A DNA stretch of 40,107 nt from Aigarchaeota archaeon (GCA_025058515.1 JANXDW010000018.1:1-40107); one strand, 5' to 3'; numbered from the stretch's first letter, positions 1 to 7,496 are shown. Translations and numbers: made by a program. The notes: generated by a model not told the origin, from the letters alone.

Positions 1-626
1 GAGAAGATCGAGCAGTATATCAACTACTGTATAACTACTGGTGTACCATATTTTATTACAACAGATGGTGTAAAGTGGGAGATCTATGATACACATAAAC
101 CCATACCTTTACCAGAGAAGAAGATCGTAGAATGGGATATAGTGAACGATAAGCCTTACGAGATTATTAGAAAAGCATTCACAATATGGAGATTGAATAG
201 AGAATTGAGACTGCCATCTGAACTTATGATAATTAAGCATATAGAGAAAGAAGTTAAGTTAGGGATACAGATAACCAAGTTGAAGGTTAAACCTGGGGAA
301 GCACCCCCTACTCAAGAATAATCTTTCCAGATGGTAGACCATATCAGATTAATAAGTGGAGAGATATATTGTTAAGCACAGTTAGTTGGTTGATAGATGC
401 TGGTAAGCTCAAGGATGAAGACCTTCCAGTCTCACCTCCAAAAGCTCGAAAAAGAGTAATTGTTAACATAGAACCCAAACATATGGATAACTCTAAATTC
501 AAAGATCCTAAAAGAATTGGATCATATTTTGTTGAAGCAAATATAAGTAGTGAAGACGCTATCCAATTAAGTATTTTCTTACTTGAAAAATTTAATATCG
601 ATGTATCTAAAGTTTTCCTACAATAA
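1..626 (+). pseudogene. Restriction-enzyme-like protein, partial and frameshifted
   Basis: The window opens inside a gene. Frame 1 is open from base 1 to a TAA at 319-321 and contains a segment around FITTDGVKWEIYDT that resembles the nuclease-like N-terminal domain of HsdR and related predicted restriction endonucleases. Just upstream of that stop, frame 3 is open with coding-like residues (IIFPDGRPYQINKWRDILLS) and runs on as the 369-626 ORF to a TAA. Joining the two frames near the C5 tract at 304-308 gives a continuous plausible protein, so one base appears to have been lost, or a -1 slip is needed. The true 5' end lies outside the window. The restriction link is a family resemblance only; it may be a stand-alone protein of unknown role. 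No methylase or specificity subunit is visible. Confidence 0.6.
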
Positions 627-754
627 ACTTCTCTTCATAATCCTTTATCTCGAACACGTCTTATTTTACAAAGATGAAGATCGTGAGTAATGAGAATAGC
701 AGAATACTATATTTTAGTAACTGTCTAACTCTTGATCTGAGTTCAATTGTTAAT

Positions 755-768
755 AGCTTTTTAAAATT
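755..768 (+). promoter_or_regulatory. Possible TATA element for tRNA-Gly
   Basis: The AT-rich box CTTTTTAAAAT lies about 60 bases upstream of the tRNA-Gly 5' end. This would fit an archaeal TATA box if the precursor has a leader of about 30 bases. The assignment rests on composition and spacing only. Confidence 0.3.
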
Positions 769-848
769 GTGAAGATTATGTGAGGAAAACCTAAAATAAT
801 CATAGGTGAAAAGTATATGGTAGCGGCCGTAGTCTAGTCTGGTAGGAC

Positions 849-865
849 GTCTTAAGAGACCTATG
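849..865 (+). other. tRNA-Gly intron 1, position 25/26
   Basis: A 17-nt intron lies between the D stem and the anticodon stem. TAGG (843-846) pairs with CCTA (860-863) as the central helix. The bulges are ACG (847-849) and TGA (864-866), and TCT/AGA closes the inner hairpin. Cutting after the second bulge base on each side leaves A26 joined to an intact CCAGC anticodon stem. Confidence 0.8.
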
Positions 866-877
866 ACCAGCCTGCCA

Positions 878-897
878 ACGTTAGACCAACGGTAGAA
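878..897 (+). other. tRNA-Gly intron 2, position 37/38
   Basis: A 20-nt canonical-position intron. CTGC (872-875) pairs with GTAG (892-895), one pair being G-T. The bulges are CAA and AAC, and CGTT/AACG forms the inner stem. Splicing restores a 7-base anticodon loop CTGCCAC. Confidence 0.88.
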
Positions 898-999
898 CGC
901 TGGTGGTCGCGGGTTCAAATCCCGCCGGCCGCATGCAGATTATCCCTAAATTCAGCGGAGACTCCATCAACGAGATATTAAATACGTTTTGAGTATCTC

Positions 1000-1080
1000 T
1001 CAATCATCAATTACATGTTTACTAAATGGTGGAGTCGTTTCTCTAGGCTTCGCTACATGTTTCTTCATTTCTGTTCTCAC
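1000..1080 (-). CDS. Possible 26-residue micro-ORF coupled to the winged-helix gene
   Basis: A GTG start overlaps the TGA stop of the upstream winged-helix gene as GTGA, and the frame runs 26 codons to TGA (VRTEMKKHVAKPRETTPP...). An in-frame ATG occurs at codon 5. The peptide is basic then proline/threonine-rich, with no recognised domain. The overlap suggests translational coupling, but an ORF this short could arise by chance. It is too short for the ORF track. No function is proposed. Confidence 0.3.
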   Translation of the reverse strand: MRTEMKKHVAKPRETTPPFSKHVIDD

Positions 1081-1475
1081 TGAGCTATCTGCCTCTCAAC
1101 CTCGGACAGTATGTATTCTATGTAAGATGGGTTGAGCTTGTACTGACCTCTCTCTACACTTATCAATACGCCTTCTCTTCTAAGTTCAGATACTCTAGCT
1201 CCAACTACTTTCCCATCTATTCCAAGTTCTCGTGAGAGTTCATCTATGCTTACGTAGTCTTCCGATGAGTAGCCTGCTTGCTTCGCCATGAGCTTACCTA
1301 CTGCGTAGATAGAGATCAAGCTCCGAGTAGTTACCTTCGTTCTATCGAACTTGATCAAGATCTTTCCATCTCTTGTAAGACCTAATAGCTTGCTGAGCCT
1401 ATCCAACATCTGCTCTATCATGACCGATTCATCAACTGTGAGCTTCTGCCTTATCTTCTCTGCTAAATCACTCAT
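1077..1475 (-). CDS. Winged-helix DNA-binding-like protein
   Basis: A 132-residue soluble protein. Residues ~75-125 look like a winged helix-turn-helix: a helix with SIDELSRELGIDG, a recognition-helix-like GARVSELRREGVL, then a wing RGQYKLN. The N-terminal half is helical (EKIRQKLTVDESVMIEQMLDRLSKLLG) and may mediate dimerisation. The ATG start follows a short AT-rich stretch. It is transcribed in the same direction as the hemerythrin-like genes upstream but about 130 bp away, so it may be a separate unit. It is probably a transcription regulator or a chromatin-associated small protein; the target is unknown. Confidence 0.65.
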   Translation of the reverse strand: MSDLAEKIRQKLTVDESVMIEQMLDRLSKLLGLTRDGKILIKFDRTKVTTRSLISIYAVGKLMAKQAGYSSEDYVSIDELSRELGIDGKVVGARVSELRREGVLISVERGQYKLNPSYIEYILSEVERQIAQ

Positions 1476-1606
1476 ACACTACCTTTTATAAACACGTGTA
1501 TTTTAATGTACTCGTGTAAACATCTAGATAGATGAAAACTATTCCCAATCTTTCATCTAGAAGATTGAGGCAATCCTCTTTTTAGATAAAAAATATGTGG
1601 TTATAT

Positions 1607-2074
1607 TTATAATAATTTGCTAAATTCTTCATGCTCGATCTTCATGTGCTCCATAAGTAGAGAGTTCATCTTATTGTTAGTAGCTTCTATCTTATCCTTC
1701 AACTCCCATTCTTCAATCTTCATGAAGCGGTATTCATCTAAAGCCTTCCTAATCTCGTCTAGCATAAGGTTGAGCCTTCTATGGTCATCGATCAATCTCA
1801 ACGTTACTTCTAGTCTCCCTCTCTCATTCATGTCTGGATAGATCCAGTACTCTTCTTTTAGCTCATGGACTGCAAACTTCGACATGAATAGGTAGGCTTT
1901 AGAGTAGACATCTGAGAGAACCCCGAATGCTTCGTGAAGCTCTTCTTTGCTCTTAGGTCTCTTCTCCCCTGCTCTTGTAAGCCTCTCTCTAATATCGTTC
2001 CATTCCCTTAGTAAAGAATCATGTTCTGATAGAACCTCCTTCACCATATCTCTCAACTTCATGGGTGCACTCAT
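1607..2074 (-). CDS. Hemerythrin-like HHE domain protein (paralogue A)
   Basis: A 155-residue all-helical protein with the spaced His/Glu pattern of hemerythrin/HHE cation-binding domains: H18 (SEHDS), H70 with E74/E75 (VHELKEE), H98 (DDHRR) and H143/H148 with E149 (MEHMKIEHEEF). In the family these residues bind a di-iron centre that binds or senses O2, NO or iron. No signal peptide or membrane segment is seen, so it is cytoplasmic. A paralogue (2213-2668) lies just upstream on the same strand, about 138 bp away. The gap is AT-rich, so each gene may have its own promoter. The exact ligand is not known. Confidence 0.8.
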   Translation of the reverse strand: MSAPMKLRDMVKEVLSEHDSLLREWNDIRERLTRAGEKRPKSKEELHEAFGVLSDVYSKAYLFMSKFAVHELKEEYWIYPDMNERGRLEVTLRLIDDHRRLNLMLDEIRKALDEYRFMKIEEWELKDKIEATNNKMNSLLMEHMKIEHEEFSKLL

Positions 2075-2212
2075 ACTATCTCAAAACTTTATACATCCAG
2101 CAGATAAATAAATATTCTTTTTACAAAAATTTTTGTAACTTTTTCACACATTCTCCTAAGTTGCAGTTATGCTACTTCTTTTATCTTAAAAAATAAAGTT
2201 GGAAAATAGAGA

Positions 2213-2668
2213 CTACTTTAATTTAGGAAATTCTTCATCTTCTATCTTTACGTGTTCCATTACTATACTCGATACCTCTTTGTGGATCTTTAGCGATTGC
2301 TCTGCAAGCTCTTTAGCAGAGATCTTCTCGAAACGATAATCCTCTAAAAGTCTTCTCATCTTCTCTAGTAGTTCATCTATCTTCCTATGATCGTCTAACA
2401 ATCTATGCACTAGAGATTCTTTACCTCTCTCACTCATCTCAGGGAATATGAATCGTTCTTCCCTTATCTCGTGCACCTTGAACCTAGACATAAACTTATG
2501 AGACATTCCAAAAAGATCTGTTAATACTTTGAGGAAATCATATTTTTCTTCTCTTGTCTTAGGTTCTTCAGTTTTAACATCCTTCGTTATCTTCTCAATG
2601 TTCTTCCATTCATTTATTAGAGGAGTATGCTCGGCCAGAATCTCATCGACCAAAACCTTCAGACTCAT
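2213..2668 (-). CDS. Hemerythrin-like HHE domain protein (paralogue B)
   Basis: A 151-residue paralogue of the neighbouring gene, collinear over its whole length: H14 (AEHTP), H66 with E70/E71 (VHEIREER), H94 (DDHRK) and H139 (MEHVKIEDEEF). The position of H148 in paralogue A is D144 here, so one putative metal ligand has changed. The pair looks like a tandem duplication that has diverged in the metal site. It is cytoplasmic, with ATG start. Likely roles within the family are oxygen/NO sensing, iron handling or protection of Fe-S enzymes. The sequence does not choose between them. Confidence 0.78.
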   Translation of the reverse strand: MSLKVLVDEILAEHTPLINEWKNIEKITKDVKTEEPKTREEKYDFLKVLTDLFGMSHKFMSRFKVHEIREERFIFPEMSERGKESLVHRLLDDHRKIDELLEKMRRLLEDYRFEKISAKELAEQSLKIHKEVSSIVMEHVKIEDEEFPKLK

Positions 2669-2914
2669 GTATCGTACGTTGAGAGAACGGTATAACAGCT
2701 TTTAGGAATTTAAAGAAAGATTGTAGGAAGAATAAACATTTATTCCTCTTTCTAAGAGCTGTTTCTCCTACATGCTAAGCACCATCATCCTTTTTGGAGT
2801 GCTGGAAAGATTATGTTAACCTTACATGATGTAATGAATGTATTACTTTAACATTTTTAACATGAGTAAACAATTTCAAAAATCTAATATAGTAGTCTTT
2901 GTACATATTATTTA

Positions 2915-3169
2915 ATGGAAGAGGTTAAGCTTAAGCGTAAGGGAGAACTCGTTAAAGATGAAGAAGGAAATCTACTGCTTGTTAATGAGTTGAATGAAGC
3001 ATATAGAGTTGACGAGATCGTTGCATATATTTGGAGTATATGTGATAATAGGACATTTGAAGAAGTGGCAGTAGATTTGGCCAGTCAAGGAGAGGTTGAT
3101 GTAGAAGAAGTAAAACCACCACTACAAGACTTGATAGCCAAGCTTAAATCTGCATCACTAATCGAGTAA
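2915..3169 (+). CDS. PqqD-like small protein
   Basis: An 84-residue protein with the PqqD family pattern: an N-terminal beta part ending in NELNEAYRVDEIVAYIW, then a CDNRTFEEVAVDL helix and a C-terminal helix ending LKSASLIE. The PqqD fold is the RiPP recognition element that presents a precursor peptide to a radical SAM or other modifying enzyme, but many archaeal members stand alone with no known partner. Neither a pqqA-like peptide nor a radical SAM gene is visible nearby. The upstream 245 bp are AT-rich and hold no other gene I can support. Confidence 0.7.
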   Translation: MEEVKLKRKGELVKDEEGNLLLVNELNEAYRVDEIVAYIWSICDNRTFEEVAVDLASQGEVDVEEVKPPLQDLIAKLKSASLIE

Positions 3170-3430
3170 AAATAAATGATAATTAAATATTCAAGATAAT
3201 CTTCTCCTTACGCATATAGTGGTATTGGATAATGGCAAAAGACCTACCTTAGCTACTAAATTTTTATTTCTATTTATATATTTATAAAAAGTTTTAACTA
3301 GTTCAGCATTTCTCAACCGGCTTGAGCCTCAATGTAATTTGAATTTAAGAGATACATTAAACCACACAATATATACAAGTATTATTAATATTAAATTAAT
3401 CTTATATAGTATTGTTTACAGCTTTTTTGT
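3170..3430. other. AT-rich intergenic region upstream of the ferritin-like gene
   Basis: About 260 bp without a supportable ORF. It contains a short inverted repeat CTCAA-CCGGC-TTGAG in the middle, and an AT-rich promoter-like stretch (CTTATATAGTATT) just before the ferritin-like gene. No known RNA family was recognised. Confidence 0.4.
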
Positions 3431-3925
3431 ATGGGAAAGAAAGGGCGTGAGATTGTAGAGAAAGCTGGTGTAAATGTTAAAGAGCTTATCGATATGTTGA
3501 AGAAAGCATATGCTGATGAATGGATTGCTTTTTACTACTATACTTTACTGGCTAAGATTGTCGAGGGGCTTGAGTCTCCCGCTATAGCCAGTAAGATCGA
3601 GGAGATAGCTAAAGAAGAACTTGAACATCAATCTGAACTTGCTGAAAGAATAATACAATTAGGTGATGAACCTCCTAGAAGATTTGAAGATCTTGTAAAG
3701 ATAGCTAACTGTCCATATGTCACTATACCTGAGAACGTGGGAGACTTGAAAGCAGTATGTAAAGCCATCATAGAAGCTGAAGGATGTGCTATCGAGGTCT
3801 ACAACAAGATACTCAACTATTTGACAGGAGTAAAGGCCGACCCTGTTACATTCCACATAATTAGACACATCCTCCAAGAAGAAGTAGAACATGAAGACCT
3901 CTTCGAGACAATACTTGGAAAATAA
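3431..3925 (+). CDS. Ferritin-like Dps-like (DPSL/thioferritin type) protein
   Basis: A 164-residue four-helix protein of the ferritin superfamily. Putative ferroxidase ligands are E30 (ADEW), E63 and H66 (EELEH), E115/E117 (IIEAEG), and E150/E151 with H154 (QEEVEH). Three cysteines, C94, C110 and C119, lie at and around the third helix, next to the metal site. This matches the bicysteine feature that separates archaeal Dps-like proteins from Dps and ferritin. The family forms cages that use H2O2 to oxidise and store Fe(II), protecting against oxidative stress. It is cytoplasmic. Its nearness to two hemerythrin-like genes hints at an iron/oxygen theme but is not proof. Confidence 0.82.
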   Translation: MGKKGREIVEKAGVNVKELIDMLKKAYADEWIAFYYYTLLAKIVEGLESPAIASKIEEIAKEELEHQSELAERIIQLGDEPPRRFEDLVKIANCPYVTIPENVGDLKAVCKAIIEAEGCAIEVYNKILNYLTGVKADPVTFHIIRHILQEEVEHEDLFETILGK

Positions 3926-4012
3926 CATCCTACAATTTTTTCTATATTAAACTTCTAAAACCCTAATATGTATTGTTAAAATTTAGATGTTTGAGTAAGC
4001 TAGGTTTTATGT

Positions 4013-4750
4013 ATGTTCTCTCTAGAAACTTTCTTGATTATTGTTGTTACAAGTTTAGCTGTATTAATCTACACGATGGGTGGATTCGGCGGAGGATCGA
4101 TCTTCCTAGCAATACTGATATTTTCAGGATTGACTCCATCTCAAGCCGCTATTGGAAGCTTGCTATTTAACATCTTTAGCACAGGAGCATCATTCACTAA
4201 ATGGAGAACATATTTAGAGAAGAGGTTTCTACTACTCTTAATAGGCTCGGTCCCCTTAGCATTCTTTGGAGGAGTAGCATCTTTTACTATCTCAGAAGAT
4301 TTATTGAAACTGATAATGGGTTTAATTATAGCTGGTTCAGGCATCTTAACATTATTCTCTAGAAGACCGATAGCCAGCCTTAAAGTTAATTTTATACATA
4401 TTATTCTTATCGGTGGATTAATAGGATTTCTAGCAGGTCTTACAGGTATAGGTGGAGGCGTCTATCTAGCTCCTATACTATTATTGGGTGGTATATCTGA
4501 GCCGAAGACAACGGCAGCTACTACAACCTTTTTCATCTTCTCAAATTCTCTAGCTGGATTACTAGCACGCATTCCAAAACTAGTGATAGTAATCCAGCAG
4601 AATTACTTAATATCTATATTGGTACCAGTGGTTGTTGCTATGTCTTTTATCGGAGGACATATAGGTTCTAAGAGACTTAGCCAAGAAGATGTAAAGAAGG
4701 TGATCGGAGCTATACTTATCTTTATAGGATTATTCCTAATCTTCTACTAG
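4013..4750 (+). CDS. TauE/SafE (TSUP) family permease
   Basis: A 245-residue polytopic membrane protein with about eight hydrophobic helices. The two internally repeated glycine motifs typical of TSUP transporters are present: GGFGGGSIFLA in the first half and GLTGIGGGVYLAP in the second. Family members export or import small sulfur-containing or organic anions such as sulfite, sulfoacetate or thiosulfate; the substrate here is unknown. The ATG at 4013 is the best start because the first membrane helix follows at once. It follows the ferritin-like gene on the same strand after about 87 bp and converges with nep1. Confidence 0.85.
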   Translation: MFSLETFLIIVVTSLAVLIYTMGGFGGGSIFLAILIFSGLTPSQAAIGSLLFNIFSTGASFTKWRTYLEKRFLLLLIGSVPLAFFGGVASFTISEDLLKLIMGLIIAGSGILTLFSRRPIASLKVNFIHIILIGGLIGFLAGLTGIGGGVYLAPILLLGGISEPKTTAATTTFFIFSNSLAGLLARIPKLVIVIQQNYLISILVPVVVAMSFIGGHIGSKRLSQEDVKKVIGAILIFIGLFLIFY

Positions 4751-4754
4751 AATA

Positions 4755-5441
4755 TTAACTCATTCCAAGTACAAGATATTCTAGTATCGTGAAGATTCTA
4801 GAAGCTACTATCCAGCTTTCTAGAGGTTGATCCCATATGCTTACTTCAAGGTCTGCATTCATCTTAGTCTCATCTTCAAATTCTCCTCTTGGAAAACCTC
4901 CTAACATCAACATCGGGTAATCGTATCCAATTATCTTTTCTCCCAGTTCACTCCACTTCATCTGTAAACCCTTCTCAGACAATAATATCTTAACATCAGG
5001 CTTCACTCTACTTACTATATCTCTAATCCCACCCTCCTCCAACTTTAACAATATCTTTCCACTTGACTCTACTATTGGCTCTCTGTAGAGCTTTTCTATT
5101 ACTCCTTTAAATCTTTCATATATTCTAGGCAGTCTTGTCTCTGAATTGATATAGATAATATGTCTACTCTGTGTCTCAACATATGTTTCTACATATTTTG
5201 ATCTATTTAGGGGTGAGCCGAGAACTTCTAGTAGAGTGAAGTGGGTTATGTCTGGTCTCCCCCTCTTCCAAGACTTCTCAAGCTTCAGCATAGCAGCATG
5301 ATGATAAGATCTATCGAGAAGAACTTCACTAGGCTTCTTACCTCTTTTTCTAGCGTAAGATATCACTGCTGGATGGTTTGAGATTTCTTCTGGGACAAGC
5401 TCTAGAGCTGCTTCAACAATAACAAAAATGACCTTACGCAT
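4755..5441 (-). CDS. nep1: Nep1/Emg1 rRNA pseudouridine N1-methyltransferase
   Basis: A 228-residue SPOUT-class methyltransferase. Nep1 hallmarks are present: ALELVPEEI near the N-terminus, RKRGKKPSEVLLDRSYHHAAM, KRGRPDITHFTLLEVLGSPLN, and INSETRLPRIYERFKGVIEKL. The C-terminal cofactor-knot area holds LMLGGFPRGEF. It methylates N1 of a pseudouridine in helix 35 of the small-subunit rRNA during 30S assembly and normally acts as a dimer. Length fits the family. It is divergent from rnp4, sharing a 72-bp upstream region, which places two RNA-maturation genes side by side. Confidence 0.95.
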   Translation of the reverse strand: MRKVIFVIVEAALELVPEEISNHPAVISYARKRGKKPSEVLLDRSYHHAAMLKLEKSWKRGRPDITHFTLLEVLGSPLNRSKYVETYVETQSRHIIYINSETRLPRIYERFKGVIEKLYREPIVESSGKILLKLEEGGIRDIVSRVKPDVKILLSEKGLQMKWSELGEKIIGYDYPMLMLGGFPRGEFEDETKMNADLEVSIWDQPLESWIVASRIFTILEYLVLGMS

Positions 5442-5513
5442 AGGCCCGCATCTACAATATTAAAAGAAGAATATATGCTAAACTATTAAGGGAAGAACTT
5501 AGATCAAGTTAGT

Positions 5514-5837
5514 TTGGTAGTCGGTGTCTTGGTTTCTAGAGAGTTGAAGATGATCGCTCTTGATAGGATCGATAGGCTTATGGATTTCGCTAAAAGACAT
5601 GCAGTTGAGAGACCTGAGATAGCTAGAAAGGCCATTCTACTAGCGATGCGCATAGCTCAGAAAGCAAGAGTGAGAATTCCCAAGAAATATAAGAGGATGT
5701 TCTGTAGAAAATGTGGAACATCTTTCTGGACGCCAAACTCATTCACAATAAGAGTAAGAGATAGAAGAAGTACTCACATAGTAATAAAATGTATGAGATG
5801 CGGGTACATTAAAAGAATACCAGTAAACAAGACTTAA
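5514..5837 (+). CDS. rnp4: Ribonuclease P protein component 4 (Rpp21/Rpr2)
   Basis: A 107-residue protein with the Rpp21 layout: two N-terminal helices (LDRIDRLMDFAKRHAVERPEIARKAILLAMRIAQKA), a basic linker with IPKKYKR, and a zinc ribbon with C64/C67 (FCRKCG) and C93/C96 (CMRCGY). It binds the specificity domain of RNase P RNA with Rpp29 and helps 5' tRNA processing. The TTG at 5514 is the track start. The conserved fold begins near residue 10, so a nearby later start is possible. The following 150 bp hold an open but start-less frame, reported separately. Confidence 0.93.
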   Translation: MVVGVLVSRELKMIALDRIDRLMDFAKRHAVERPEIARKAILLAMRIAQKARVRIPKKYKRMFCRKCGTSFWTPNSFTIRVRDRRSTHIVIKCMRCGYIKRIPVNKT

Positions 5838-5990
5838 ACTTTCTGAATATATTCAGTTCCTAGATTTAGAAGATTATAAAAGCTATAGCATACAAGATCA
5901 TCAAGCAATACTTCTGCTAATAAGGGAAGATCACGGTAGGTTACCCTCTAAACCTTTAGAGATATTACAAGATTAAAGATATATTTAATA

Positions 5991-6455
5991 ATGGATGAAT
6001 ATTATCTTCCATTTCAGATGGTGTCGCCTGTGCTATCTGTTGATGCTTGGAGATTAATAGAGAAAGTTGCTAACTATTTAAAAGAGAATAAAATTATTGA
6101 GCCTCCATTATGGGCTATATTTGTTAAGACTGGTGTTCATAAAGAGAGACCTCCAGAAAACATTGATTGGTGGTATATTAGAGCTGCTTCAATAATGAGA
6201 AAACTATACTTGAAAGAACCGATTGGAGTATCTAGATTAAGAACTATCTATGGTGGTAAGCGTAGGCTTGGACATCATCCTCCAAAATTCTTTAAGGGTA
6301 GTGGAGCAATAATTAGAAAGATATTACAGCAATTAGAGAATGCTGGATTGGTTGAGAAAGCAGATAAGAAAGGTAGGAAGCTAACAGATAAAGGTAGAGA
6401 ACTTCTAGATGAAGCTGCAAAAGCTATTCTTAAGATAGAGATGAAGAAGACTTAA
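5991..6455 (+). CDS. rps19e: 30S ribosomal protein S19e
   Basis: A 154-residue S19e protein. Family hallmarks are visible: DWWYIRAASIMRKLYL, IGVSRLRTIYGG, HPPKFFKGSGAIIRKILQQLE and a C-terminal LTDKGRELLDEAA. It joins the head of the 30S subunit and is an archaeal/eukaryotic-only ribosomal protein. The ATG follows an AT-rich ATATATTTAATA stretch with no clear Shine-Dalgarno, so the message is probably leaderless or nearly so. It heads the small ribosomal cluster with pdcd5, rpl39e and rpl31e. Confidence 0.97.
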   Translation: MDEYYLPFQMVSPVLSVDAWRLIEKVANYLKENKIIEPPLWAIFVKTGVHKERPPENIDWWYIRAASIMRKLYLKEPIGVSRLRTIYGGKRRLGHHPPKFFKGSGAIIRKILQQLENAGLVEKADKKGRKLTDKGRELLDEAAKAILKIEMKKT

Positions 6456-6553
6456 AATCTCTACATCGTCTAGACCTTGGTAGAAGAGAGTTAAATTTTT
6501 AAACTTAAGTAATCTTTAAACTCTCCCGTGTTTAACTATTTTCAGGGTTAGCG

Positions 6554-6877
6554 ATGTCCATAGATGAAGAAGAATTAGAGAAGATTAGAATGAAGAAGAT
6601 GATGGAGTTGCAGCAGAAGGCTGCTGAAGAAGAGCGGAGAAGAAAAGAGCAAGAGAAAATTTCTGCACTACGTATCATCCTTACTCCAGAGGCTAGGCAG
6701 AGGCTTGCAAACCTTAGGCTTGTAAAACCTGAACTAGTAGAACAACTAGAAGATCAATTGATCAGATTAGCTCAAGCTGGAAAGATAAATATTCCAATAA
6801 CTGATGAAGTTTTGAAAGAGATACTTAGCAGGCTAGATGCTGGAAGAAGAAGAGAGATAAGGATAATGAGGAAGTAG
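6554..6877 (+). CDS. PDCD5-like DNA-binding protein
   Basis: A 107-residue protein of the PDCD5/TFAR19 family. It has a charged helical N-terminus (EEELEKIRMKKMMELQQKAAEEERRRKEQE), then the conserved triple-helix core (LTPEARQRLANLRLVKPELVEQLEDQLIRLAQAGKI) and a C-terminal LDAGRRREIRIMRK. Archaeal members bind nucleic acids and are found beside S19e and L39e; their exact role is not settled. AGGGTTAGCG precedes the ATG and contains a Shine-Dalgarno-like GGGTT. The position in the ribosomal cluster supports a translation-linked job. Confidence 0.93.
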   Translation: MSIDEEELEKIRMKKMMELQQKAAEEERRRKEQEKISALRIILTPEARQRLANLRLVKPELVEQLEDQLIRLAQAGKINIPITDEVLKEILSRLDAGRRREIRIMRK

Positions 6878-6987
6878 CTAGATTCTTATCAAGGAAGATA
6901 AAGCTCGAGCTTATATCTAGATAGGCTTATTATCTCATGTTAAAGTTATACTCATATACAAGCTTCTCTAAAGAATTAGAAGAAGAA

Positions 6988-7143
6988 TTGACTATTAGAA
7001 CTCTTGTCTTAAAGAAGAGGTTGTCGAAGGCTTTAAAGAGAGCTTGGCCTGTTCCAGCATGGGTGATCGTTAAAACTCGTCGAAGAGTTAGAACACATAG
7101 TAAACAGAGGCATTGGAGAAGAAGTGGAAAGATCAAGACTTAG
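6988..7143 (+). CDS. rpl39e: 50S ribosomal protein L39e
   Basis: The track ORF starts at 6937, but L39e is about 51 residues. A TTG at 6988 gives exactly 51 residues, beginning [17 protein letters not shown] after the start residue and containing the family core [16 protein letters not shown] and RHWRRSGK. The purine-rich AGAAGAAGAA just upstream of the TTG may serve in initiation. L39e lines the nascent-peptide exit tunnel. The 17 extra residues of the longer reading have no family counterpart. The rpl31e start lies 11 bases after its stop. Confidence 0.93.
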   Translation: MTIRTLVLKKRLSKALKRAWPVPAWVIVKTRRRVRTHSKQRHWRRSGKIKT

Positions 7144-7154
7144 AGGTGTCTAGT

Positions 7155-7442
7155 ATGAGTGAGATAGAACTTGAGAGAACATATGTAATCCATTTAAGAG
7201 ATGCGTATGAAGCTTCTAGAAGTAGAAGAGCGAAGAGAGCTGTTAATATAGTTCGAGAGTTTGCTGAACGGCATATGAAGGCGGAGGTAGTCAAGATCTC
7301 TAGTGGAGTAAATAGTCTTTTATGGAGTAGAGGTATAGAGAAGCCTCCGAGAAGATTGAAAGTCATTATGAGGAAGAGTAAGGATGGGGTAGTAGAAGTT
7401 CTACTTCCAGAAGAAGCTGAGAAGAAGGAAGAAGAGAAATAG
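7155..7442 (+). CDS. rpl31e: 50S ribosomal protein L31e
   Basis: The track ORF begins at 7113 inside rpl39e, but ATG 7155 follows a good Shine-Dalgarno (GAGGTG at 7143-7148) and yields a normal 95-residue L31e starting MSEIELERTYVIHLRDAY. The core SRRAKRAVNIVREFAERHMK and KPPRRLKVIMRK is typical, and the C-terminus is acidic/lysine-rich. L31e sits near the exit tunnel of the 50S subunit. In many archaea the cluster continues with eIF6 and L18a; here the next gene is on the opposite strand. Confidence 0.95.
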   Translation: MSEIELERTYVIHLRDAYEASRSRRAKRAVNIVREFAERHMKAEVVKISSGVNSLLWSRGIEKPPRRLKVIMRKSKDGVVEVLLPEEAEKKEEEK

Positions 7443-7496
7443 TCTATCTTGAGATTACATGTTTAGAAGACTATGGTAATCTATTAAGAAAAAGGC

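Larger units (their letters stand above)
823..933 (+). tRNA. tRNA-Gly(GCC) with two introns
   Basis: The acceptor arms GCGGCCG and CGGCCGC pair perfectly over 7 bp, followed by discriminator A933; CCA is not encoded. The D arm is GTCT/GGAC with a GG-containing loop. The anticodon stem is CCAGC (867-871) with GCTGG (899-903). The T arm is GCGGG-TTCAAAT-CCCGC. The anticodon is GCC at 874-876, with T33 and A37. The spliced tRNA is 74 nt and looks like archaeal tRNA-Gly. Intron 1 (849-865) falls between positions 25 and 26. Intron 2 (878-897) is at the usual 37/38 site. Each sits in a bulge-helix-bulge with a 4-bp central helix and two 3-nt bulges. The minus-strand ORF of the track here is a shadow of this gene. 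Confidence 0.95.

Noticed and set aside
661-918. 85-codon minus-strand ORF
   Set aside because: It lies largely over the tRNA-Gly gene and its upstream region; the tRNA explains the sequence.
960-1036. Distant inverted repeat GACTCCA / TGGAGTC
   Set aside because: Only 7 bp, about 63 bases apart, and one arm is inside the micro-ORF; no RNA structure or family fits.
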